64,000 bases of DNA from an uncultured Roseovarius sp. (GCA_947503145.1 CANNCP010000007.1:1-64000), one strand, 5' to 3'; positions 27,975 to 35,795 are shown, counted from the first letter of the stretch. Numbers and translations are program-made. Notes: a model not told the origin generated them from the letters alone.

Positions 27975-28014
27975 ACAGAAAATTATTTTACCATTTGATA
28001 AAATAATTTTCTGT
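27975..28014. promoter_or_regulatory. Perfect 16-bp inverted repeat enclosing a RutR-like operator, upstream of preT
   Basis: Arms ACAGAAAATTATTTTA (27975-27990) and its exact complement (27999-28014) flank an eight-base centre. The centre holds TTTTACCATTTGATAAAA (27986-28003), a TTTACCA/TGxTAAA palindrome like the one at 31718. It is AT-rich in otherwise GC-rich DNA and ends 44 bases before the preT start. I infer a repressor site, with the extended arms possibly adding a second site or a leader hairpin. Confidence 0.7.
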
Positions 28015-28058
28015 GAGATAGTGATTCCATCTTATCCAGTAGCCAGAGGATCGCTCCC

Positions 28059-29390
28059 GTGACAGATAACGCCTTTACCCCCGGGATTCGTTCGGGTCGC
28101 CTGTCGGCCGATGACTACACCGAGAACTTCTCGGATCTGCATCCGCGACTTGACGATCACGAGGCGCTGGTGGCCGCCGACCGATGCTATTTCTGTCATG
28201 ACGCGCCCTGCATCACGGCCTGCCCCACGGATATCGATATCCCGCTATTTATCCGCCAGATCGCCACCGGAACGCCCGAAGCTGCGGCCAGAACCATCCT
28301 GACCCAGAACATCATGGGCGGCATGTGCGCCCGCGTATGCCCCACCGAGACGCTCTGCGAAGAGGTCTGCGTACGTGAGGTGGCCGAAGGCAAGCCGGTC
28401 CTGATCGGTCAGCTGCAACGCTACGCAACCGACATATTGATGGAGGAGGGTGTGCATCCCTTCACCCGCGCGCCCGCCACCGGCAAATCCATCGCCGTCG
28501 TCGGCGCGGGCCCTGCGGGCCTGTCCTGCGCGCACCGGTTGGCGATGCACGGCCATGACGTCACGATGTACGATCCTCGCGCCAAGGCGGGCGGGCTGAA
28601 CGAGTACGGCATCGCGACCTACAAGACGGTCGATGATTTTGCCGCGCGCGAAGTGGATTGGCTGCTGCAGATCGGCGGCATCACCGTCGAGACCGGCAAG
28701 GCACTGGGTGCTGACCTGACACTTGATGCGCTGCGCGAACGCCATGATGCGGTGTTTCTCGGCATCGGCCTAGGCGGAGTGAACGCGCTGGGGCTGGAGG
28801 ACGAGGACAAGGACGGGCTGCGCGATGCGGTCGATTTCATCGCCGATCTGCGGCAGGCAAGTGACGTGGCGAATATCCCCGTGGGCCGCGATGTGGTGGT
28901 CATCGGTGGCGGCATGACGGCGGTGGACGCCGCCGTGCAGGCCAAGCTGTTGGGTGCGTTGAATGTCAGTCTGGTCTACCGTCGAGGCCGCGAGCGAATG
29001 AACGCCAGCGTTTTGGAGCAGGACCTTGCCGCCTCCAAGGGAGTGCGGATCATCACCAACGCCAGCCCCCGCGCGGTAATCGGCAACGGCGCCGTGCGCG
29101 AGATCGAGTTCGAATACACCAGCGACGACCTGTCCCCGACCGGCCAGACCTTTCGTCTGGCGGCCGATCAGGTGTTCAAGGCCATCGGCCAGACGCTGCA
29201 AGGGACCGACCTGCCCACGCTCGAAGGCCGCAAGATCGCCGTAAACGACGCAGGCCGCACCAGCCTGACGGATGTTTGGGCTGGCGGCGATTGTGCTGCG
29301 GGTGGCGACGACCTGACCGTCACGGCCGTCGCCGAAGGGCGCGACGCGGCGGAAGATATTCATGCCAGCTTGACCGCAGCGGCGGGCTAA
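28059..29390 (+). CDS. preT: NAD-dependent dihydropyrimidine dehydrogenase, subunit PreT
   Basis: Flavin/iron-sulfur subunit that passes electrons between NADH and PreA for reduction of uracil and thymine. The 443-residue protein has an N-terminal cysteine-rich iron-sulfur part (RCYFCHDAPCITACPTDIDI, then ARVCPTETLCEEVCVRE). It is followed by FAD (VVGAGPAGLSCAHRL) and NAD (VVIGGGMTAVDAAVQ) Rossmann motifs and the closing box VWAGGDCAAGGDDLTVTAV. The start is a GTG at 28059 with AGAGGA upstream. It leads the preT-preA pair behind a RutR-type operator. Confidence 0.95.
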   Translation: MTDNAFTPGIRSGRLSADDYTENFSDLHPRLDDHEALVAADRCYFCHDAPCITACPTDIDIPLFIRQIATGTPEAAARTILTQNIMGGMCARVCPTETLCEEVCVREVAEGKPVLIGQLQRYATDILMEEGVHPFTRAPATGKSIAVVGAGPAGLSCAHRLAMHGHDVTMYDPRAKAGGLNEYGIATYKTVDDFAAREVDWLLQIGGITVETGKALGADLTLDALRERHDAVFLGIGLGGVNALGLEDEDKDGLRDAVDFIADLRQASDVANIPVGRDVVVIGGGMTAVDAAVQAKLLGALNVSLVYRRGRERMNASVLEQDLAASKGVRIITNASPRAVIGNGAVREIEFEYTSDDLSPTGQTFRLAADQVFKAIGQTLQGTDLPTLEGRKIAVNDAGRTSLTDVWAGGDCAAGGDDLTVTAVAEGRDAAEDIHASLTAAAG

Positions 29391-29425
29391 AGCCCGCCCA
29401 ACGCAGCACGCAAGGGAGCAACAAC

Positions 29426-30730
29426 ATGGCCGACCTAACAAGCACTTTCATCGGGATCAAATCTCCAAACCCATTCTGGCTGGCCTCCGCGCCGCCCACG
29501 GACAAAGAGTATAATGTACGCCGAGCATTCGACGCGGGCTGGGGCGGCGTGGTGTGGAAGACGCTCGGCGAGGCCGGCCCGCCCGTGGTCAACGTGAACG
29601 GACCGCGCTACGGCGCGATCTATGGGGCTGACCGGCGCCTTCTGGGGCTCAACAATATCGAGCTGATCACCGACCGGCCGCTGGAGGTGAACCTGGAGGA
29701 AATGAAGCGCGTCAAACGCGACTATCCTGACCACGCCCTGATCGCCTCATTGATGGTTCCGATGAACGAGGACGCATGGAAAGAAATCCTGCGTCGCGTA
29801 GAAGACACCGGGTGTGATGGTGTCGAGCTGAATTTCGGCTGCCCGCACGGGATGAGCGAACGCGGCATGGGCAGCGCCATGGGCCAAGTCCCAGAATACG
29901 TGGGCCAAGTTGCCCATTGGTGCAAGAAACACAGCGATCTGCCGGTCATCGTGAAGCTGACGCCGAACATCACCGACATTCGCAAGCCCGCACAGGCCGC
30001 CAAAGAAGGCGGCGCTGATGCGGTCAGTCTGATCAACACGATCAATTCGATCACCTCGGTCGATCTTGATCTTTTCTCTCCCGAGCCGACGATTGACGGT
30101 TTGGGCGCGCATGGCGGTTATTGTGGTCCGGCGGTCAAGCCGATCGCGCTGAACATGGTCGCCGAGATTGCCCGCGATCCGGCAACCGCTGGCCTGCCGA
30201 TCAGCGGCATTGGCGGCATCACCACTTGGCGCGACGCGGCAGAGTTCATGACGCTGGGTGCTGGCAATGTGCAGGTCTGCACCGCAGCGATGACCTATGG
30301 GTTCAAGATCGTGGAAGAGATGATATCGGGCCTCAGCCAATGGATGGATGAAAAGGGAATGCAGGACACCGCCGAGATCGTCGGGCGCGCCGTGCCCAAC
30401 GTGGTCAACTGGCAGGATCTGAACCTTAATTACATCGCCAAGGCCGTGATTGACCAGGACGCCTGCATCAATTGCGGACGGTGCTATGCGGCCTGCGAGG
30501 ACACCTCACATCAGGCGATCTCGATGTCCGAGAACCGTATCTTCGAGGTGATCGACGAAGAATGCGTAGCCTGCAACCTCTGCGTCAATGTCTGCCCCGT
30601 GGAAGGCTGCATCTCGATGCAGCAGATGGCGCCCGGCACCACCGATCCACGCACCGGGAAAGTGGTCGAAAAGGACTATGCCAACTGGACCACGCATCCG
30701 AACAACCCGGGCCATTGCGCCGCCGAATAG
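29426..30730 (+). CDS. preA: NAD-dependent dihydropyrimidine dehydrogenase, subunit PreA
   Basis: Catalytic FMN subunit that reduces uracil or thymine to the dihydropyrimidine. The 434-residue protein has a dihydroorotate-dehydrogenase-like barrel (FIGIKSPNPFWLASAPPTD, ELNFGCPHGMSERGMGSAMG, SGIGGITTWRDAAEFM). A C-terminal two-cluster ferredoxin domain follows (CINCGRCYAACEDTSHQAI and CVACNLCVNVCPVEGC). The start ATG 29426 is 35 bases after preT and preceded by AAGGGAG. It is convergent with rutR, and two hairpins separate them. Confidence 0.96.
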   Translation: MADLTSTFIGIKSPNPFWLASAPPTDKEYNVRRAFDAGWGGVVWKTLGEAGPPVVNVNGPRYGAIYGADRRLLGLNNIELITDRPLEVNLEEMKRVKRDYPDHALIASLMVPMNEDAWKEILRRVEDTGCDGVELNFGCPHGMSERGMGSAMGQVPEYVGQVAHWCKKHSDLPVIVKLTPNITDIRKPAQAAKEGGADAVSLINTINSITSVDLDLFSPEPTIDGLGAHGGYCGPAVKPIALNMVAEIARDPATAGLPISGIGGITTWRDAAEFMTLGAGNVQVCTAAMTYGFKIVEEMISGLSQWMDEKGMQDTAEIVGRAVPNVVNWQDLNLNYIAKAVIDQDACINCGRCYAACEDTSHQAISMSENRIFEVIDEECVACNLCVNVCPVEGCISMQQMAPGTTDPRTGKVVEKDYANWTTHPNNPGHCAAE

Positions 30731-30736
30731 CGCTGG

Positions 30737-30756
30737 AGATTTTTCCCGAAAAATCT
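30737..30756. terminator. Hairpin downstream of preA
   Basis: Perfect arms AGATTTTT and AAAAATCT around CCCG, starting six bases after the preA stop. It is short and AT-rich at the base, probably a weak terminator or a 3'-end stabilising hairpin. Confidence 0.5.
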
Positions 30757-30782
30757 TGATCCAAGAGAGTTCGCGGATTTTC

Positions 30783-30834
30783 TTAAAGCGTTCCGCGAAA
30801 AGCTGTGAGTCAGGTTTTTCGCGGAACACTTTAA
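30783..30834. terminator. Bidirectional terminator between preA and rutR
   Basis: A 19-base arm (TTAAAGCGTTCCGCGAAAA, 30783-30801) pairs with 30815-30834 with a single mismatch around a 13-base loop. The arm ends in A and T runs suit termination in both directions. The stop codon of rutR lies inside the right arm. The core AAAGCGTT-CGCG recurs in the palindrome at 41493-41520. Confidence 0.75.
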
Positions 30835-31466
30835 GGCGTCAACAGCCGCCGGAACAACGCATCGAGATGCGCGCGCGCGCCTGATTGCACCTCTTTGCCC
30901 TCCATCAACACACCCACTTGCGCCTCGAAATCGGCATAATGCTGTGTCGTGGCCCAGATCGAAAAGATCAGGTGGCGCGGGTCCACCCGAGCCAGCGCGC
31001 CCGCGTCGATCCAGCGCTGGATCAGCGCCACCGACCTGTCGACCAATGGTTGCAGGTCGCGCTCCAGATGTGGGCCGATGCGCGGTGCGCCTTGCAGGAT
31101 TTCATTCGCGAAAAGGCGGCTTTCGCGCGGAAACTCCTGACTCATCTCCAACTTGCGATACACATAGCGCATCAGCTCTTCCAGCGGATCGCCCTTGGGG
31201 TCGACCTCGCGCAGCGGCGCCAGCCAGCGATCCATCAACTGGTTCAGCAACGTGACATGGATATCTTCCTTGCCGTCGAAGTAATAGAGGATGTTGGGCT
31301 TGCTCAGCCCGGCCTCGTCGGCGATCTGATCGAGCGTGGCCCCGCGAAACCCGTATTTCGAGAACACTTCCAGTGCTGCATCCAGAATGCGCCCGCGATT
31401 GCGCAGCTGTATGCGGCTCATCGTGGCACCGTCTGCGGGCGTTGCGTCGTTCGGTGCCTGCCGCAT
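30831..31466 (-). CDS. rutR: RutR-type TetR family regulator of pyrimidine use
   Basis: In E. coli RutR is a repressor released by uracil. The 211-residue protein has a TetR helix-turn-helix (RILDAALEVFSKYGFRGATL, then ADEAGLSKPNILYYFDGKED). The C-terminal ligand domain closely follows RutR in pattern (RLFANEILQGAPRIG, and DPRHLIFSIWATTQHYADFE). The start ATG 31466 is preferred; an ATG at 31421 and an upstream extension are possible. It sits in the middle of the pyrimidine locus, convergent with preTA and divergent from the amidohydrolase gene. The TTTACCA/TGGTAAA palindromes before both arms are its probable targets. Confidence 0.9.
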   Translation of the reverse strand: MRQAPNDATPADGATMSRIQLRNRGRILDAALEVFSKYGFRGATLDQIADEAGLSKPNILYYFDGKEDIHVTLLNQLMDRWLAPLREVDPKGDPLEELMRYVYRKLEMSQEFPRESRLFANEILQGAPRIGPHLERDLQPLVDRSVALIQRWIDAGALARVDPRHLIFSIWATTQHYADFEAQVGVLMEGKEVQSGARAHLDALFRRLLTP

Positions 31467-31607
31467 TATCAACGCCTCCCCGGCTTTTGCGTGGGCCACG
31501 GCCCGGACGCGGCCCGCAATACGCACCGCATAGGTCAGCCTAAAGCCTTTTGCAGCTTTTCGGCATCAGGAAATGCGCAAAAGGCCCACGCTCCCACGAT
31601 GTTGTGG

Positions 31608-31650
31608 GCGATTTGCATTTGATCCGCAATTCGGATCAAATGCAAATCGC
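31608..31650. repeat. Perfect 19-bp inverted repeat with five-base loop
   Basis: The arm GCGATTTGCATTTGATCCG (31608-31626) and its exact complement (31632-31650) surround CAATT. It lies in the divergent region between rutR and the amidohydrolase gene, upstream of the putative -35 box. No T-run follows, so it is not a standard terminator. Role unknown. Confidence 0.75.
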
Positions 31651-31717
31651 GTCAGCCGGAAGCCTGCTGTTCCCCAAGACTATTCTTGACACTCTTGACC
31701 TGCTCCGCAATCGTATC

Positions 31718-31733
31718 TTTACCAAATGGTAAA
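31718..31733. promoter_or_regulatory. Putative RutR operator upstream of the amidohydrolase-hydA-ABC arm
   Basis: TTTACCAAATGGTAAA is a perfect 7+7 inverted repeat with a two-base centre. It has the geometry of the known E. coli RutR site (TTGACCA, two bases, TGGTCAA). A TTGACC box 17 bases upstream would place it over the -10 region, consistent with repression. Confidence 0.7.
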
Positions 31734-31788
31734 AAAGCGGATAGCCATCAAGGTAAAACCGCACCGAAGACAGCAAGGAGGAAGGGGC

Positions 31789-33039
31789 ATGTCCGCACCC
31801 GGTGAAAACCTGAGGATCAATGGCGATCGGCTGTGGGACAGCCTGATGGAAATGGCCAAAATCGGCCCCGGCGTGGCCGGCGGCAACAACCGCCAGACCC
31901 TGACCGACGAGGATGCCGAGGGCCGCACCCTGTTCCAGAAATGGTGCGATGCGGCGGGACTGACGATGGGCGTCGACACCATGGGCAACATGTTCGCCCG
32001 GCGCGAGGGGACCGACCCCGACGCGCTGCCGGTCTATGTGGGCAGCCACCTCGACACCCAGCCGACGGGCGGCAAATATGACGGCGTTCTGGGCGTTCTG
32101 GCCGGGCTGGAACTGATCCGCTCCCTCAATGATCTGGACATCAAGACCCGCCATCCCATCGTCGTGACCAACTGGACCAACGAGGAGGGCACCCGCTACG
32201 CTCCCGCCATGCTCGCCTCTGGCGTCTTTGCCGGGGCACACAAAGAGGACTGGGCCAAGGCCCGCGAGGATGCGGACGGCAAGAGTTTCGGCGCGGAACT
32301 GGAGCGGATCGGCTGGAAAGGTGACGAGCCCGTGGGCGCGCGCAAGATGCATGCGTTCTTCGAGTTGCACATCGAACAAGGCCCGATTCTGGAGGCCGAG
32401 GGCAAGGATATCGGCGTCGTCACCCACGGGCAGGGTCTGTCGTGGACGCAGGTGACCATCACCGGCAAGGACAGCCACACCGGATCGACCCCCATGCCCA
32501 TGCGCAAGAACGCAGGGCTCGGCATGGCGCGGGTCCTGGAAAAGGTCGAGGAAATCGCGCTCAGCCATGCGCCCAACGCGGTCGGCGCGGCGGGCCATAT
32601 CGACATCTACCCCAATTCGCGCAACGTGATCCCCGGTAGGGCCGTCTTTACCGTCGATTTCCGCTCGCCGGATCTTGATACGATCAACGGGATGGTGGCG
32701 CAGATGAAGTCCGCCGCAACCACGATTTGCGAGGATATGGGGCTGGGGCTGGAGTTTGAGAACGTCGGAGGATTCGACCCCGTCACCTTTGACGAGGGCT
32801 GCGTCACCGCCGTGCGCAACGCCGCCGAGCGGCTGGGTTATTCACACCGCAACCTGATCTCGGGTGCCGGCCACGACGCCTGCTGGATCAACCGCGTCAC
32901 CCCCACGGCAATGGTGATGTGCCCGTGTGTGGACGGGCTGAGCCATAACGAGGCCGAGGATATTTCGAAGGAATGGGCCACCGCTGGCGCGGATGTGCTG
33001 ATGCATGCGGTGGTGGAAACGGCGGGGATCGAGGGGTGA
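31789..33039 (+). CDS. M20-type Zn-dependent amidohydrolase, probable N-carbamoyl-beta-alanine amidohydrolase
   Basis: Third step of reductive pyrimidine breakdown: N-carbamoyl-beta-alanine to beta-alanine, CO2 and ammonia. The 416-residue protein has the metal boxes GSHLDTQPTGGKYDG and TNWTNEEGTRYAPAM. The substrate-binding stretches FELHIEQGPILE and IYPNSRNVIPG and a late metal His in SGAGHDACWI match the hydantoinase/carbamoylase family. The start ATG 31789 has an excellent AAGGAGGAAGGGG site. The family also contains allantoate and L-carbamoylase enzymes; the surrounding preTA and hydA genes favour beta-ureidopropionase. It is first in an arm preceded by a RutR-like operator. Confidence 0.9.
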   Translation: MSAPGENLRINGDRLWDSLMEMAKIGPGVAGGNNRQTLTDEDAEGRTLFQKWCDAAGLTMGVDTMGNMFARREGTDPDALPVYVGSHLDTQPTGGKYDGVLGVLAGLELIRSLNDLDIKTRHPIVVTNWTNEEGTRYAPAMLASGVFAGAHKEDWAKAREDADGKSFGAELERIGWKGDEPVGARKMHAFFELHIEQGPILEAEGKDIGVVTHGQGLSWTQVTITGKDSHTGSTPMPMRKNAGLGMARVLEKVEEIALSHAPNAVGAAGHIDIYPNSRNVIPGRAVFTVDFRSPDLDTINGMVAQMKSAATTICEDMGLGLEFENVGGFDPVTFDEGCVTAVRNAAERLGYSHRNLISGAGHDACWINRVTPTAMVMCPCVDGLSHNEAEDISKEWATAGADVLMHAVVETAGIEG

Positions 33040-33056
33040 TTGTCGCCCACGAAATA

Positions 33057-33126
33057 CCCGCCCCGGGCTTGACCCGGGGCCTCGCGCCAAACCTGCCAGG
33101 AGGCCCCGGGTCAAGCCCGGGGCGGG
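33057..33126. repeat. Inverted pair of GC-rich dispersed palindromes upstream of the GIY-YIG gene
   Basis: Two copies face each other so that 33057-33083 and 33100-33126 form a perfect 27-bp stem with a 16-base loop. Each copy is itself a palindrome (CCCCGGGCTTGACCCGGGG at 33061-33079, and its complement at 33104-33122). The pair begins 17 bases after the amidohydrolase stop. Confidence 0.85.
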
Positions 33127-33165
33127 ATTTACACTTTGCTAATGATGTTTTGCCATCTCTGGGGC

Positions 33166-33450
33166 ATGGTCCACTACGTCTACATCCTCGCTTCTCGTTC
33201 TTGTGGCGCGCTCTACACCGGGCGCAGCCGGAACTTGCGGACGAGGGTCGAGGCGCATCGCGCGGGCCTCTCGGCACATACCGAAAAATACAATATAAAA
33301 CGTCTGGTGTGGTTCGAGGAGCATACCGATTTCGATGCATCGCTTCGGCGCGAACGCGCAATCAAACGCTGGCGTCGCGACTGGAAAATCGTATTGATCA
33401 CCAATGCCAACCCAAACTGGCACGATTTGACTGCCCAAATCCCCTCCTGA
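33166..33450 (+). CDS. GIY-YIG nuclease family protein
   Basis: A 94-residue single-domain nuclease of the YhbQ/UPF0213 type. The paired GIY-YIG strands appear as MVHYVYILASR and ALYTGRSRNL. The catalytic Arg lies just after (RTRVEAHR), the metal Glu in ASLRRERAIKRWRRDWK, and a conserved Asn near the end (NANPNWHDL). The start ATG 33166 gives the normal N-terminus; a TTG 30 bases upstream is unlikely. The gene is flanked on both sides by the same GC-rich palindrome family and interrupts an otherwise tight catabolic operon, so it looks like an inserted cassette. Targets of these small GIY-YIG proteins are unknown. Confidence 0.9.
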   Translation: MVHYVYILASRSCGALYTGRSRNLRTRVEAHRAGLSAHTEKYNIKRLVWFEEHTDFDASLRRERAIKRWRRDWKIVLITNANPNWHDLTAQIPS

Positions 33451-33461
33451 GCCGCGGCAAG

Positions 33462-33482
33462 GTCCCGGCTCAAGGCCGGGAC
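33462..33482. repeat. GC-rich dispersed palindrome downstream of the GIY-YIG gene
   Basis: Arms GTCCCGGC (33462-33469) and GCCGGGAC (33475-33482) flank the loop TCAAG, 11 bases after the GIY-YIG stop. Compared with the upstream copies, two base pairs are changed on both arms together (C-G to T-A and G-C to C-G), so the stem is conserved and the primary sequence is not. Confidence 0.8.
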
Positions 33483-33506
33483 GGGTGAAGACAGGGAGAA
33501 GACAAA

Positions 33507-34970
33507 ATGACCACTAAAGTCATCAAAGGCGGCACCGTATGCACCGCCGATCGCACGTGGAAAGCCGACGTGCTGATCGAAGGAGAGACGATCAAGCAGA
33601 TCGGCGAGGACCTGAAGGGCGACGAATATATCGACGCTGAAGGTGCCTATGTCATCCCCGGCGGGATTGATCCGCACACCCATATGGAAATGCCCTTCAT
33701 GGGCACGACAGCGGCCGAGACGTTCGAGACCGGCACATGGGCCGCAGCCTGCGGCGGCACCACGATGCTGGTCGATTTCTGCCTGCCCGGTGCCGATGGC
33801 AGCATCAAGAACGCGATCAACGAATGGCACCGCAAATCCGCGCCGCAGATCTGCACCGATATCGGCTATCACATGGCGATCACCGGCTGGAACGAGAGCG
33901 TCTTTAACGAGATGAAGGATGCCGTCGATATGGGCGTCAACTCGTTCAAGCATTTCATGGCCTATAAGGGGGCGCTGATGATCGAGGACGACGAGATGTT
34001 CGCGTCCTTCAAACGCTGCGCCGAACTGGGTGCGCTGCCAATGGTGCATGCCGAAAACGGCGATCTGGTCGCGGAAATGCAGCAGAAATACTTTGACCAG
34101 GGCATCACCGGCCCCGAGGGGCACGCCTATTCCCGCCCGCCCGAATTCGAGGGCGAAGCCGCGAACCGTGCCATCTGCATCGCCGATGCGGCTGGGGTGC
34201 CGCTCTATATCGTGCATGTCAGCTGCGAACAGGCACACGAGGCAATCCGGCGCGCGCGGCAAAAGGGCATGCGGGTTTACGGCGAGCCTCTGGCGCAGTT
34301 TCTGACGCTGGACGAAAGCGTCTATTTCAACACCGACTGGGACTATGCAGCACAGCGCGTCATGTCGCCGCCCTTCCGCAACAAATCGCATCAGGACAGC
34401 CTCTGGGCGGGGCTGCAATCAGGATCGCTTCAGGTGGTCGCAACCGATCACGCGGCGTTTTCCTCGGCGCAGAAACGCGCCGGGCGCGACGATTTCCGCA
34501 TCATCCCCAATGGCTCCAACGGGCTGGAGGAACGCATGCCGGTGCTCTGGACGCATGGGGTGGAAACGGGCCGTCTGACACCCAACGAATTTGTTGCGGT
34601 GACGTCCACCAACGTGGCCAAGATCCTCAACATCTACCCGAAGAAGGGCGCGATCGTTGAAGGCGCGGATGCCGATATCGTGGTCTGGGACCCCAATATC
34701 TCCAAGACGATCTCGCATTCCAATCACCACTCGATCCTCGATTACAACGTGTTCGAAGGGTTTCAAGTCACCGCCAACAGCCGCTACACGATCAGCCGGG
34801 GCGAGGTCATCTGGGGCTGGGGCCAGAACAGCCAGCCGCAGCCTGGCCGTGGCAGATTCGTGCCGCGTCCGGCCTTCCCGTCGGCGCATCAGGCGCTGTC
34901 GAAATGGAAGGCGCTCACTGCGCCCAAGATGGTCCAGCGCGATCCTCTGAACATTCCGGCAGGGATTTGA
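33507..34970 (+). CDS. hydA: Dihydropyrimidinase
   Basis: Opens dihydrouracil or dihydrothymine to the N-carbamoyl beta-amino acid. The 487-residue cyclic amidohydrolase has the first metal motif GIDPHTHMEMPFMG. Carboxylated Lys154 lies in FKHFMAYKGALM, and further metal His occur in PMVHAENGDL and YIVHVSCEQAHEA. The metal Asp is in VATDHAAFSS. The start ATG 33507 has GGGAGAAGAC upstream. Related hydantoinases share these motifs; the neighbours make pyrimidine use most likely. Its TGA is immediately followed by the ATG of the ABC ATPase, so they are co-translated. Confidence 0.95.
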   Translation: MTTKVIKGGTVCTADRTWKADVLIEGETIKQIGEDLKGDEYIDAEGAYVIPGGIDPHTHMEMPFMGTTAAETFETGTWAAACGGTTMLVDFCLPGADGSIKNAINEWHRKSAPQICTDIGYHMAITGWNESVFNEMKDAVDMGVNSFKHFMAYKGALMIEDDEMFASFKRCAELGALPMVHAENGDLVAEMQQKYFDQGITGPEGHAYSRPPEFEGEAANRAICIADAAGVPLYIVHVSCEQAHEAIRRARQKGMRVYGEPLAQFLTLDESVYFNTDWDYAAQRVMSPPFRNKSHQDSLWAGLQSGSLQVVATDHAAFSSAQKRAGRDDFRIIPNGSNGLEERMPVLWTHGVETGRLTPNEFVAVTSTNVAKILNIYPKKGAIVEGADADIVVWDPNISKTISHSNHHSILDYNVFEGFQVTANSRYTISRGEVIWGWGQNSQPQPGRGRFVPRPAFPSAHQALSKWKALTAPKMVQRDPLNIPAGI

Positions 34971-35795
34971 ATGGTTAATCAATTGCAGGAGACCTCAGGG
35001 AACCTTCTTGAGGCGGGCAGGCAGACGATCATCTCTGCCCAGAACCTCTCCCTCACCTTCCAGACCAACGATGGCCCGATCCACGCCCTCAAGGACGTGA
35101 GCCTCGATGTGCACAAAGGCGAATTCGTCAGCTTCATCGGCCCGTCGGGCTGTGGCAAGACCACGTTCCTGCGCGTGATGGCCGATCTGGAGACACAGAC
35201 CGCCGGAACGATTACCGTGAATGGTGTCAGCCCCGCAGAGGCCCGCCGCGCGCGCGCCTACGGCTATGTCTTTCAGGCTGCGGGCCTTTACCCGTGGCGC
35301 ACCATCGGCGGCAACATCCGCCTGCCGCTGGAAATCATGGGCTACACCAAGGCCGATCAGGACGTGCGCGTCGCCAAGGTGCTGAAACTGGTCGAACTGG
35401 GGGAGTTCGAAAAGAAGTTTCCCTGGCAGCTTTCGGGCGGCATGCAACAACGCGCCTCAATCGCCCGCGCGCTTGCCTTCGATGCCGATATCCTGCTGAT
35501 GGATGAACCGTTTGGCGCACTCGACGAGATTGTGCGCGACCACCTGAACGAGCAGCTGCTGCATCTGTGGGCCAGCACGCAAAAGACGATCTGCTTTGTC
35601 ACCCACTCGATCCCCGAGGCGGTTTATCTGAGCACCAAGATCGTCGTCATGTCGCCGCGCCCCGGCCGGATCGCCGACGTAATCGACAGCCCGCTGCCTC
35701 GGACACGTCCACTAGATATCCGCGATACGCCGGAATTCATCGAAATCGCCCACCGCGTTCGCGACGGGCTGCGTGCGGGGCATGACGATGACTAA
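34971..35795 (+). CDS. ABC transporter ATP-binding protein, pyrimidine-locus importer
   Basis: A 274-residue ATPase of the nitrate/sulfonate/taurine (SsuB/TauB) type. It has Walker A GPSGCGKTT, Q-loop YVFQAAGLYPWRT, signature LSGGMQQRASIARAL, Walker B ILLMDEPFGALD and switch His in FVTHSIPEA. It energises the two permeases that follow. The start codon directly abuts the hydA stop. Location in the RutR-type arm suggests import of a pyrimidine or its degradation intermediate, which is inferred. Confidence 0.92.
   Translation: MVNQLQETSGNLLEAGRQTIISAQNLSLTFQTNDGPIHALKDVSLDVHKGEFVSFIGPSGCGKTTFLRVMADLETQTAGTITVNGVSPAEARRARAYGYVFQAAGLYPWRTIGGNIRLPLEIMGYTKADQDVRVAKVLKLVELGEFEKKFPWQLSGGMQQRASIARALAFDADILLMDEPFGALDEIVRDHLNEQLLHLWASTQKTICFVTHSIPEAVYLSTKIVVMSPRPGRIADVIDSPLPRTRPLDIRDTPEFIEIAHRVRDGLRAGHDDD

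Larger units (their letters stand above)
31467..31788. other. Divergent promoter region rutR/amidohydrolase
   Basis: No gene seen in these 322 bases. They hold an inverted repeat (GCCTTTTGC at 31545-31553 with GCAAAAGGC at 31577-31585), the perfect 19-bp hairpin at 31608-31650, TTGACA at 31686-31691, TTGACC at 31695-31700, and the RutR-like operator at 31718-31733. A strong ribosome site AAGGAGGAAGGGG precedes the amidohydrolase ATG. Confidence 0.7.

Noticed and set aside
31617..31640. TTGAT...ATCAA within the 19-bp hairpin read as an FNR/Dnr box
   Set aside because: The half-sites are separated by 11 bases instead of four, so the geometry is wrong for FNR-type proteins.
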